From positions 1 through 36,391 of the forward strand of contig JAHDFX010000033.1 in the NCBI GenBank assembly GCA_020627965.1: a stretch of DNA of 36,391 bases, read 5' to 3'. This document shows, piece after piece, positions 1-8,343 of the stretch. This DNA is from Saprospiraceae bacterium (GTDB taxonomy: Bacteria > Bacteroidota > Bacteroidia > Chitinophagales > Saprospiraceae). Both the position numbers and the translations under genes were made by a program. Under the pieces are notes generated by a model. That model did not search any database, was not told the DNA's origin, and saw only the letters and a program-made list of their open reading frames with translations. Every line of letters starts with the position of its first letter. Within the stretch, counting starts at the first letter, position 1.

Positions 1-1364
1 AAACCGATCATTTTCAGGTGGTCAAAATTAGCTTTAAACTCAAGGTGTATAGGTAATGAAAGTATATCATTAGAGTAAGAACTTCTCCAGGCATTAATAT
101 TAAGAAGGAGGATAGAATCTGCATCAATTGTATCTACAGCATTACCATAGAGAGACAGGTCGGACAACTGTATCGTACAAAAACCTTCCTTTTGATCTGG
201 TATACCATCATTATCATCATCTTGATCCTGAATATTACAAATACCGTCTGTGTCTGTATCCAGGTCACCAGGCAAGCATGGTGTTGAGCCTATACATTCA
301 CATGTTGATATCCATGCATCATTTACGGTAGCATTATCTCCATCATTACAAGCTGTTCCTATCAGGTTGTCTGGTATATTGTCACAAACATCTACATCAT
401 CACAAATACCATCATTGTCGCTATCTATAGGGTTGTTGGAAGCAATGCACAAACATGCTCTGGAATCATTGATTGATGCCTGTGAAACTGTACTTTCTCC
501 AATACTTTGCCCAGATGAATTTACAATAATAGGCACTCCATAAGCTATACTCTGAGGGTCATTATCTACTCCTCCCAATAGGCGTCCGTTATCATCCATG
601 TCATTTAAGCCGAAGCCTGCCGTACCTTCAAAAGCATCTACACAACGGTCATTATCGCTATCAAGGTCGAGACGATTAGGGATGCCATCATTGTCCGTAT
701 CAATATCCTGTAGGGTGCAGGGTTGTAGTCCGTAGTGGATAGCAAATTCTTCAATGCTGCCACCGTTATTGCTACTTATAGCCAAGCGATAATCAGCGAT
801 AGGAGCTGTTCCTGTATATATTTCTATACCATCTGCTTTAACACTTATATTACCGTTGACATCTATGTCCATTTCAAGTAATTTTCCATGTATATTACCT
901 GTGTTAAATGTCCAGTTATCGGGTAATTTGCCATAAACACGACCATTCATATGTATGTACAACTTATAGGCGTCATCATTCCAGTTATTGATGTTTTCTG
1001 CACTTCCAACTGGCAGAAAACCAAGCATTTTGTAATTAAGAGTATTGGCTCTAAATTCCATATGAATCGGTAAGGAAAAAATATCATTAGCGTAGGAACT
1101 TCGCCAGCCACCTGTATTCAGGAGTTGTATTCTATTGGGTTCGATACTATCTATTGCATTACCATATAGGTCTAAATTTGACAGTATAATACCGCAAGTA
1201 GTCTCATGGTCATCCAAGATACCATCATTATCGTCATCCTGATCCATGATGTCACATATCCCGTCCAGATCACTATCCAAATCTCCTGGTGTACATTGTC
1301 CCGAACTGTTTAGCGAATGGACGAGACATAGTAATATTACAAGTACTTTAACATACTTTAGCAT
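1..1364 (-). CDS. Partial (C-terminus outside window) TSP3-repeat secreted protein, paralog of genes 2, 6 and 7
   Basis: The frame is open from the ATG at 1364 to the window edge, about 454 codons without a stop, so only the N-terminal part is seen. It opens with MLKYVKVLVILLCLV, a hydrophobic signal peptide, followed by CTPGDLDSDLDGICD, the start of a TSP3-type Asp-rich calcium-binding segment. Next comes the ~160-residue beta-rich domain shared with genes 2, 4, 6 and 7 (landmarks WRSSYANDIFSLPIH, YKLYIHMNGRVYGKL, DYRLAISSNNGG). A second TSP3 stretch follows (DIDTDNDGIPNRLDLDSDND), then a Cys-containing linker (CLCIASNNP). A second copy of the module begins near base 275 and is cut by the edge. 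By analogy with paralogs the missing part may carry a CotH domain, LTDs and the SRVPK-ending domain, but this is not visible. An ECF-like promoter motif and two hairpins lie upstream. Confidence 0.9.
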   Translation of the reverse strand, partial: MLKYVKVLVILLCLVHSLNSSGQCTPGDLDSDLDGICDIMDQDDDNDGILDDHETTCGIILSNLDLYGNAIDSIEPNRIQLLNTGGWRSSYANDIFSLPIHMEFRANTLNYKMLGFLPVGSAENINNWNDDAYKLYIHMNGRVYGKLPDNWTFNTGNIHGKLLEMDIDVNGNISVKADGIEIYTGTAPIADYRLAISSNNGGSIEEFAIHYGLQPCTLQDIDTDNDGIPNRLDLDSDNDRCVDAFEGTAGFGLNDMDDNGRLLGGVDNDPQSIAYGVPIIVNSSGQSIGESTVSQASINDSRACLCIASNNPIDSDNDGICDDVDVCDNIPDNLIGTACNDGDNATVNDAWISTCECIGSTPCLPGDLDTDTDGICNIQDQDDDNDGIPDQKEGFCTIQLSDLSLYGNAVDTIDADSILLLNINAWRSSYSNDILSLPIHLEFKANFDHLKMIG

Positions 1365-1397
1365 TGGTAATTTATTTAAAATAGAAATGATAACAAG

Positions 1398-1432
1398 GCT
1401 GACAGAATTAGGGGAAGAGTAATTCTGTTAGC
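1398..1432 (-). promoter_or_regulatory. Hairpin in leader of gene 1
   Basis: GCTGACAGAATTA (1398-1410) and TAATTCTGTTAGC (1420-1432) pair over 13 positions with one mismatch around a 9-nt loop. The stem ends 33 bp before the gene 1 start codon. On the minus strand it is followed by a moderately T-rich stretch (CTTGTTATCATTTC), so it could terminate gene 2 read-through or act as a leader structure of gene 1. Function is inference. Confidence 0.5.
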
Positions 1433-1468
1433 ATGTGTTCAGTGGGCAGGTATAGTTGTTGAAGTGGC

Positions 1469-1510
1469 TCAAAACATAAGAACATACTCTGAGATGTTCT
1501 TATGTTTTGA
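1469..1510 (-). terminator. Perfect 17-bp hairpin downstream of gene 2
   Basis: TCAAAACATAAGAACAT (1469-1485) and its exact reverse complement (1494-1510) flank an 8-nt loop, about 60 bp past the gene 2 stop. No clear T-run follows on the minus strand, so a classic intrinsic terminator is not certain. It lies downstream of the ECF-like motif at 1529-1555, which would place it inside the gene 1 leader if that promoter is used. The arms resemble those of the hairpin at 8277-8335 (TTTTGAACAACT versus TTTTAAACAACT). Confidence 0.5.
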
Positions 1511-1528
1511 ACAACTGCCGTCTATAAT

Positions 1529-1555
1529 TAGACGTAAAAGGATTATAAAGGTTGC
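1529..1555 (-). promoter_or_regulatory. ECF sigma-like promoter motif upstream of gene 1
   Basis: On the minus strand the site reads GCAACC (1555-1550), 15 bases, CGTCTA (1534-1529). AAC at -35 and CGT at -10 with about 16 bp between is the general pattern of extracytoplasmic-function sigma promoters. The same motif recurs in the same orientation before genes 2 and 3. It lies about 165 bp from the gene 1 start codon. The -10 also forms a small dyad, CGTCTA-TAAT-TAGACG (1519-1534). Confidence 0.5.
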
Positions 1556-1568
1556 CTTAAATGTTCTC

Positions 1569-4500
1569 CTATTTGGGTACTCTTGAAGAAACTCCATTGT
1601 TTTCAAACCAGAGTACCTTATCTGCTCCATTTATATCTCCATTTAAATCAAAATCGGGGATTATATATTGCTGAAAAATACCATTATTATTGAGCCAGAA
1701 GGTTTTATCAGTTCCTTTAATATCAAAACTTGGAAAATCTGACTGGTCGGCATCGCCTGCAAACATTGTCCAGGTACCAGGCATTATTTCTTTTTGCCCG
1801 AAGCTGGTAGCATCCTTATAGCTATCCGAAAATCTGAAATCCCAGGATAGTGTTTTATTGATGATCGGTATTTTTTGGGGTGTCATGATGCCCATGTGAT
1901 TTCGATGTTCTATGACAATGTATACGGAGTCTAGCCCGATATTTTCCAATGCACAACCTTCAGGAAAACTGATGCTTCCGTCTTTATTTAAAAGGCCTGC
2001 GGCTATGCCCGCCTGAGTGTTTTTGTCTTTGTCTGTTCGGGTAGAGACTAGAACCCAATCTACTATTTCGTCTGTATAATCACTATCTGTCCAACCTACT
2101 CCTTCCAGTCCGGTGTAATTCCAGGGGCTTATATTATAAGGCTGTCCTGGTGGAGTGGCTAATGCAAAACTGCTAAGTGGTGTTTGTCCGGGGAGTAAGC
2201 CTCGGAGTGTATTGAGATCGGTATACATTTCTCCTGTAGAGAGATTAAAAGGGCCTTCCATGAAAGCCGAGATATTAAAGTCTATACAGCCTATTTTTAC
2301 TTCGATATTGACAATTGCCTGATCGCATAATGATATATCAAGATCATTGCCAGGAAGCTGGTAATTAACAATAAGTTTCGGTGCTACTGATGCTCCACCT
2401 TCATAAGTTTCAGGGGTACGTGTGCCTGTACCTTCGATGATAAAGGTGATGGCATTACCGCTTTGCCAGTCATTACGATTAATAATTTCCTGCACAACAG
2501 GGCTGATGTCATCACTTAAATAGGTGTTTCCGGCTGTCCATGCAGGTATATTTGTCCAGTTGGCAGTAGCCGCAGTTTTTATTTTATTGCTTAGCGCAAA
2601 CGTGCTGGCAGGAATAGGGGTAGCATTTCCGCTTGCTTCCGCACGAATAGTCAGGGAGGTAGCCTGATTATTCGTTTCATCGGCTACAAATTCGAGGTAA
2701 GCATTAGTGATAATGGCATTTTGGGGAATAGCGATATTGGTCATTCTAATTCCAACAGCAGAGAATATTTCTCCGCTGTCATCCATAAGGTCGAGATCGC
2801 CACTACCAGTATTGATAGAACCATCAGCAGCTAATTCCTCGACATCATCATTGCCTGAACTCACCTGTCGGATAAATGCGAATGGAGGCGTATAGTTAAC
2901 ATCATCACAGACTTCATATTCAAAACTATCATTCCCTACGAATCCGAGATTAGGGGTATAGGTAAACGTGCCGTCTGAATTGATGTTTAGTGTACCATTT
3001 GCAGGAGGTGTTATAGGAGTAGCAGTCCATGTTAGATCATTTCCATCAGGATCACTATCATTCAAACCAATCAAATCATTGAGCGGAATGTCTTCTGTGG
3101 CGAGGAAGTTATCATCTATAGCAATGGGCTGCTCATTACAGTCAATTACAGTGACCTGCTGGGTGTAAATTTTTGTACATTCAAAATAGCTGGACACCAA
3201 TTGTATATTATAAGTTCCAGGACTATTCCAGTTAAGTGCTACATTATTTCCACTTGGGTTAGAAGGCGTTGCGCCAAAGGGAATCCAGTTGAGTTCCATT
3301 CTGGAATAAAGGCTATCAACAGCAATATTGACGGGGAAATTTGCACATATAGTAGAAGGAAATATAATGCTACTTTCCGGGCATGGGATATTTGGTCGCC
3401 CTGGCGTACCATAAGCCGAATTAATATTGGAAGAGGCTTCCCATGATTGTGGAAGTGTATTATCCAGGCTGGTTTCGGTCAGAGATAGAGAAGGGCCATT
3501 GCCATCAGGTATAGTATCCCAGGGAAGTTTGTCATTGTAAACTACATAATCAGATAAGCATTTACCATCATCAAAAAGGCTAATGCGTTCGCCGCTGCCA
3601 CTGAGTGTGAAACCGAGATTTCCAATATACTGGTCATTGTTCAGATGAGGGAAAGAGCTTCCAAATATAGCAAGGTCTTCTGCAAGAACTAGAAAATCAT
3701 TTGGGGCAATGCTGGTGCCAGCGGGTAGCGTAAAACCATCATTATTATCATAAAAAGTCCAGCCTGAAATATCGACTGCTGTGGCATTGGGGTTATATAG
3801 TTCTATCCAATCGCCAGGATCGAAGCCACTGTTGTTGGAGTTGTAATTGATTTCATTGATGACGATAGGTGTGGCTGCATTGGCACAGGTACGGCTATTG
3901 GCTTGCCCCGGTGTACCACAATTATTATCTGACCTAAACCAGCTAATTGGATCATCATTATCCAGTGAAGGATGGAGTAATTCCAGAGAAGGACCATTAC
4001 CGTCAGGGGCTTCATCCCATGGATTTTTATCATTAAAATCGACAATGTCAATGATGTTGTTTTGCATGTCTTTCAATACCAGAGAATCACCTGTATTACT
4101 CAGAGTACCCTTATATTGTCCGTCAGCTATAGCGTTATAATTAGCATCGAAGATAGTTTTATTTTCAGCGACAACCAAGAACTGTCCTGGAGCTAATTCG
4201 CTTCCAAAAGGAAAGATATATTCTATGCCATTGGTGAATTTTGCAAAACTTAAATCAAGCATTGTGCTACCTCCGTTAGTAATTTCTACATAATCCAATT
4301 CGTCAATATCAACAGAAGCACAGGTAGAGTCGGGGTGATACATGATCTCATTGATAACAACATCTGAATAATTCTGAGGGACTTGGTATTGTTGTTTACA
4401 TATGGCACCCCAGGGCGATTGAAGTTCGGGTCCCCAATGTCCATCCACGAAAATACGGGCTGCTACCTCCATCACACCATTGATAGTAATAGGCGCGGTG

Positions 4501-7500
4501 TATTCTATAGCATCAGGAGATAAAGCACCACCAGGAAGGCGGGGGTCAGTTCCATTAGTGGTATAATAGATAATACCAGCACCATGTGTATTGGTGAGCG
4601 TGAGCGTTGTACCTGGTGCAATTAATCCTGAAGTTTGTGAAAATCCGGGATTGGGGATGAGTTGGCTGTCGATAAAATTCATGCGGGTTTCGAGCCACCA
4701 TTTGAGCGTATCTACTTCGCTGGCAAGGGTTCCATCGTAGCGATAACCATAGTTTGCTGTACTTGACCAACGAGTTTCGTTTCTTTCTGCGGCTTCTGCT
4801 ATAATGCCGATTAGACTGTCAATGGTTTGGTTAATAGCATCCATGTGAAAACAGCCTTCACGCCTTTGGTCAAACCAGTTGTCGTGCCATTGTACACGCC
4901 AGTCGGGGTCTTGTGTCATTTGTTCCCACCAGCTATAATGGAAATAATATTGATAGCCTGTAGACCAATTGACATACCATTCTTCCGGGTTATCATCTCG
5001 ACCGTCCGTAGAGTTAAGGGTACGATCAAAATCCCAGATCGGACCAGCTTTTATCGGTTCTTCCCTTTCTTTATAAAAATAAGTACTCAGGCGTAGCCCG
5101 TCAGGATCGTGAGCAAATATCCGCATCATATGTTCCCAGGTGAATGATTCGATATCCACATAATTTTTATAGCCAGTATTGGGGTCGAGCCAATTTGGAC
5201 CGTATAAGGCAGTTTCAAAATCATCAAGATAACCTCTGAAGTAATCTCGTTGGGCGTTGGTCACATCATCAATTTTGGGATATTCTTCTACAATATACTG
5301 TCCTTTAGCGGTCGTATTCCAGGTAGCTCCTCTATCAATTTTAAACATATAACCACCTGTAACTTCGGGAGCATTATTATCTGTGGGGCCTAGTTTTGCT
5401 ACATCTACACGATCTTTATCTCGTTTTATTTTTTCTGTCCAAATGTATAAACCCACGTAATCGTCAGCATCAACTTGTCCGCCATTTTGGTTAAGGTATA
5501 CCTCTACAAATTGAGTACGGGGGGCATAGTAACCCATTTTTCTGGCAAGTGTATACATGAAAGCGTTGCTAATCAGTACTCTGTCAAAACGCCCTGGCGC
5601 ATATAATACCCAGTCCGATTCTTCAGGCATACCAAGTATTTCTACATCAATGTCTTCGCTATATTTGTTCCAGGTTTCTACCTTGTATTGATTTTTGGGG
5701 AAACCGGAAGAAGAACTGCCCCGTATATTAAAGCCCATTATGCCTGTATAGCTTGGATTATCTGTTGTTTGTGCCCTGCCCGTGGCATCAGGTTCAATGA
5801 TGGTGGTGAAAGTGGTCGTTTGCTCAGATGAAATAATGGTATTTTCATAAGTTTCGACCATAATAATGGGTAGATCAGAATCAAAACTGGCAATATTGTC
5901 CGCTATTCTTGAGTAGTATTCAACAGCAGAAGGGCTTGTACCGCCTCCTGGGTATGCTAGAATGGCTCTGATCTGGGTTGTAGAATCCATTGTAATAGGG
6001 GTATTGTAAATGGGAGAACTAAGGTCAGGCACACTTCCATCAGTCGTATAATAAATTGTTCCCCCGACAACGCTTGTTGATAATGCAGTAGTGATACTGC
6101 CTGTAAAAAATTGCCCCTCAACTGAGAATGTTATTGGTGTATCGTCTATAGCATCACAAATGCCATCATTGTCATAATCAGTTGAACTAATAGAAGCTAT
6201 ACACATACATTCCCTAAACTCTATAGGAGGAATATATGAACTTGCACTTTCACCAATACCTTGCCCTTCTGTACCTGCCAAAACCGAAACTCCGTAAGTA
6301 GGGCTTCCTGCATCTGAATCTACTCCGCCAGTTAGTCGCCCGTCGGCATCCATATCATTTAATCCGAAACCAGCATCTCCTTCGAATGTATCAACGCATC
6401 CGTCGTTATCACTATCCAGATCAAGGTGATTGGGTGTACCATCACGATCGGTGTCAATGTCAATTGAGACACAAGGTATTCCGCTATGGGTAATGGCTAC
6501 TTCTTCAAAACTTCCGCCAGTATGGCTACTTATAGCCAGCCGATAATCACTTACGGGTGCGGTGGTTGTGTAAGCTTCTGTTCCTGCTATCGTGATCGTT
6601 AAATTGCCATTAATGTCAATGTCCATTTCCACTAATTGGTCTTGCACCTCTGCTTTGACAAATGACCATTGAGTACTTAGTTTACAGTATAAGTATCCAT
6701 TTATGTGAGCATATAATTTATATGCACTATCCTCGTATCCGCCTGTTCTTTCCAGGTGTCCGAGTGGTAAAAGCCCAATCATTTTATAGGTGCTCATATC
6801 TGCCCGGAATTCTAAATGAATAGGTAGAGATAAAACATCCGTGGAGTAAGAACTACGCCATGCGTTGTTATTGGTCAGTAAAATCTCACTGGGTTCTGTA
6901 TTGGAGACGGCATCACCCACTATCGTCAGGCTTGTCAGTGGCATACTGCCACAGACGGATTCAGTAGCATCAAGAATTCCATCGTTATCATCATCCTTAT
7001 CTTCGAGATCGCAGATTCCGTCGGCATCTGTATCCAGACTTCCGGGTACACATTTGGGAGTACCTGCACATACACAGTTTGCTGTCCATACATCATTTAC
7101 CGTATTCGCATTACCATCATTACAAGAAGTCCCAATTAAATTATCTGCAAGATTATCACAAAAATCACTGCCATCACAAAGCCCGTCATTGTCACTGTCT
7201 GTTGGGTTATTGGAGGCAATGCACAAACATTCTCTGGAATCAGTAGATTGAGCAATGGTGCTTTCTCCAGGACCTTGCCCTATACCTGCTATTGTTGGAA
7301 TACCATAAGCAGTATTTCCTGAATCGGTATTTACACCACCTGATAAACGTCCATTGCCATCCATATCACTCAAACTAAAATTGGCACTCGCTTCAAAGGC
7401 ATCTACACAAAGGTCACCATCACTATCCAGATCAAGACGATTAGGAATATTGTCGCCATCTGTATCAATATCTTGTGGGGTACAAGTCGCACTTCTGTGA

Positions 7501-8132
7501 GATAGGGTAATATTGTTTATTGTACCGCCATTATTACTACTTACTGCCAGGCGATAATCTGATACTTCAGCCATTCCCGTGTATATAAGGACACCATCTA
7601 TTTTTGCAGTCAGCTTTCCTGCTTTATCTATATCGAGTTCGAGTAGTTTATTATTGAAATCTGGATAAATGAAAGTCCATGCACCGCTTAGCTTAGAGTA
7701 CAAGTAGTTATTTTGATGTGTATAAAATTTATAAGCATTATCGTTCCAGTTATCTGTTCTTTCATAGCCATTTACGGGTATTAGTCCGAACATTTTGTAG
7801 TTACTGATATTACCTGTCCATTCCAGATGGATTGGTAGGGAAAGGATGTCGTTGGAATAAGAGCTTCGCCATACTCCATTGCTTGTGAGTGTTATATTGT
7901 CAGCGCCTACGCTAGTTACAGCATCACCATAAAATGTAAAGCCTGACAGTGATGTATTATCGCAAATGGTTTCACTTACATCGGGAATACCATCATTATC
8001 GTCATCATTATCCAGTAAATCACAAATGCCGTCCTGATCGCTGTCCAAATCTCCGGGTGTACACTGTGTCCAACTGACAACAGGACAGATTAGGCAGAGA
8101 TATATAATCAATATCTTAATGCTCTTTTTCAT
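1569..8132 (-). CDS. Giant secreted CotH-kinase/LTD protein with two TSP3 modules and nested DNRLRE-like domain
   Basis: 2187 aa. A signal peptide (MKKSIKILIIYLCLIC) is followed by two copies of the TSP3-flanked N-terminal module (about residues 23-350 and 355-655). A chitobiase-C-like beta domain (TIYYTTDGSVPD, ~660-750) precedes a CotH kinase-like region (~750-1160) with YVGLYIWTEKIKRD and the DxD site IWDFDRTLN (~1035). Then come a second chitobiase-C-like domain (IIYYTTNGTDPRLPGG), two lamin-tail domains (VVINEIMYHPD ~1256, IVINEINYNS ~1422), a PKD-like segment, and a cadherin-like domain (QPIAIDDNF...) interrupted by a DNRLRE-like beta sandwich (~1760-1925). The last ~240 residues are the shared C-terminal domain ending SRVPK. 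CotH proteins are atypical protein kinases; the substrate here is unknown. A surface or matrix role is inferred from the architecture. It stands alone, with an ECF-like promoter motif upstream. The stop is TAG. Confidence 0.93.
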   Translation of the reverse strand: MKKSIKILIIYLCLICPVVSWTQCTPGDLDSDQDGICDLLDNDDDNDGIPDVSETICDNTSLSGFTFYGDAVTSVGADNITLTSNGVWRSSYSNDILSLPIHLEWTGNISNYKMFGLIPVNGYERTDNWNDNAYKFYTHQNNYLYSKLSGAWTFIYPDFNNKLLELDIDKAGKLTAKIDGVLIYTGMAEVSDYRLAVSSNNGGTINNITLSHRSATCTPQDIDTDGDNIPNRLDLDSDGDLCVDAFEASANFSLSDMDGNGRLSGGVNTDSGNTAYGIPTIAGIGQGPGESTIAQSTDSRECLCIASNNPTDSDNDGLCDGSDFCDNLADNLIGTSCNDGNANTVNDVWTANCVCAGTPKCVPGSLDTDADGICDLEDKDDDNDGILDATESVCGSMPLTSLTIVGDAVSNTEPSEILLTNNNAWRSSYSTDVLSLPIHLEFRADMSTYKMIGLLPLGHLERTGGYEDSAYKLYAHINGYLYCKLSTQWSFVKAEVQDQLVEMDIDINGNLTITIAGTEAYTTTAPVSDYRLAISSHTGGSFEEVAITHSGIPCVSIDIDTDRDGTPNHLDLDSDNDGCVDTFEGDAGFGLNDMDADGRLTGGVDSDAGSPTYGVSVLAGTEGQGIGESASSYIPPIEFRECMCIASISSTDYDNDGICDAIDDTPITFSVEGQFFTGSITTALSTSVVGGTIYYTTDGSVPDLSSPIYNTPITMDSTTQIRAILAYPGGGTSPSAVEYYSRIADNIASFDSDLPIIMVETYENTIISSEQTTTFTTIIEPDATGRAQTTDNPSYTGIMGFNIRGSSSSGFPKNQYKVETWNKYSEDIDVEILGMPEESDWVLYAPGRFDRVLISNAFMYTLARKMGYYAPRTQFVEVYLNQNGGQVDADDYVGLYIWTEKIKRDKDRVDVAKLGPTDNNAPEVTGGYMFKIDRGATWNTTAKGQYIVEEYPKIDDVTNAQRDYFRGYLDDFETALYGPNWLDPNTGYKNYVDIESFTWEHMMRIFAHDPDGLRLSTYFYKEREEPIKAGPIWDFDRTLNSTDGRDDNPEEWYVNWSTGYQYYFHYSWWEQMTQDPDWRVQWHDNWFDQRREGCFHMDAINQTIDSLIGIIAEAAERNETRWSSTANYGYRYDGTLASEVDTLKWWLETRMNFIDSQLIPNPGFSQTSGLIAPGTTLTLTNTHGAGIIYYTTNGTDPRLPGGALSPDAIEYTAPITINGVMEVAARIFVDGHWGPELQSPWGAICKQQYQVPQNYSDVVINEIMYHPDSTCASVDIDELDYVEITNGGSTMLDLSFAKFTNGIEYIFPFGSELAPGQFLVVAENKTIFDANYNAIADGQYKGTLSNTGDSLVLKDMQNNIIDIVDFNDKNPWDEAPDGNGPSLELLHPSLDNDDPISWFRSDNNCGTPGQANSRTCANAATPIVINEINYNSNNSGFDPGDWIELYNPNATAVDISGWTFYDNNDGFTLPAGTSIAPNDFLVLAEDLAIFGSSFPHLNNDQYIGNLGFTLSGSGERISLFDDGKCLSDYVVYNDKLPWDTIPDGNGPSLSLTETSLDNTLPQSWEASSNINSAYGTPGRPNIPCPESSIIFPSTICANFPVNIAVDSLYSRMELNWIPFGATPSNPSGNNVALNWNSPGTYNIQLVSSYFECTKIYTQQVTVIDCNEQPIAIDDNFLATEDIPLNDLIGLNDSDPDGNDLTWTATPITPPANGTLNINSDGTFTYTPNLGFVGNDSFEYEVCDDVNYTPPFAFIRQVSSGNDDVEELAADGSINTGSGDLDLMDDSGEIFSAVGIRMTNIAIPQNAIITNAYLEFVADETNNQATSLTIRAEASGNATPIPASTFALSNKIKTAATANWTNIPAWTAGNTYLSDDISPVVQEIINRNDWQSGNAITFIIEGTGTRTPETYEGGASVAPKLIVNYQLPGNDLDISLCDQAIVNIEVKIGCIDFNISAFMEGPFNLSTGEMYTDLNTLRGLLPGQTPLSSFALATPPGQPYNISPWNYTGLEGVGWTDSDYTDEIVDWVLVSTRTDKDKNTQAGIAAGLLNKDGSISFPEGCALENIGLDSVYIVIEHRNHMGIMTPQKIPIINKTLSWDFRFSDSYKDATSFGQKEIMPGTWTMFAGDADQSDFPSFDIKGTDKTFWLNNNGIFQQYIIPDFDLNGDINGADKVLWFENNGVSSRVPK
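6150..8068 (-). repeat. Two tandem TSP3 N-terminal modules in gene 2
   Basis: The ~1-kb module occurs twice (junction near 7060). Each copy runs C-x-PG-S/D-LD, Asp-rich TSP3 repeats, the WRSSYS beta domain, DIDTD and LDLDSD TSP3 repeats, then a Cys-rich end with CIAS. The copies have diverged clearly at protein level, so this is an older duplication than that in gene 3. Confidence 0.85.
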
Positions 8133-8242
8133 TAGTATTTTAAGTTTTGAGAGGGAATGACAGGTTATCTAGCAGGAGGGTATAGTTTAAATGGTCGGGC
8201 AAAACTACGGATTAATTTATCCGATTAAAAACCTATAATAAT

Positions 8243-8269
8243 TAGACGTAAAAAGAGCTTAAAGGTTGC
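8243..8269 (-). promoter_or_regulatory. ECF sigma-like promoter motif upstream of gene 2
   Basis: Minus strand GCAACC (8269-8264), 15 bases, CGTCTA (8248-8243), about 110 bp before the gene 2 start. Motif and spacing match the copy before gene 1 exactly, although most of the rest of these two gaps does not align. It lies downstream of the hairpin at 8277-8335, so gene 3 transcripts could end before this promoter begins. This is a sequence match only. Confidence 0.5.
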
Positions 8270-8276
8270 TATATTG

Positions 8277-8335
8277 ATTGAAGTTGTTTAAAATAGTTCT
8301 GTACACGACAAAAGTATATTTTAAACAACTTCAAT
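8277..8335 (-). terminator. Perfect 19-bp hairpin after gene 3
   Basis: ATTGAAGTTGTTTAAAATA (8277-8295) and its exact reverse complement (8317-8335) are separated by a 21-nt loop. The structure starts 8 bp after the gene 3 stop codon and precedes the ECF-like motif of gene 2, the expected place for a transcript-ending or 3'-stabilising hairpin. The arms are AT-rich and no long U-tract follows, so the mechanism is uncertain. Confidence 0.55.
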
Positions 8336-8343
8336 ATTCTTAT

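Noticed and set aside
250-543. Plus-strand open frames, many rich in Ser/Pro (e.g. 250-543, 6865-7251, 33496-33837, 34462-34677)
   Set aside because: They lie antisense to the Asp-rich TSP3 repeats; their Ser-rich translation is the shadow of GAT/GAC codons on the other strand. No start-site context or conserved protein pattern.
8200-8207. Bacteroidota -7 box TAGTTTTG on the minus strand before gene 2
   Set aside because: It matches TAnnTTTG, but no TTG-type -33 box is found at the right spacing (only a T-rich run), and the ECF-like motif just upstream is a better candidate because it recurs in other gaps.
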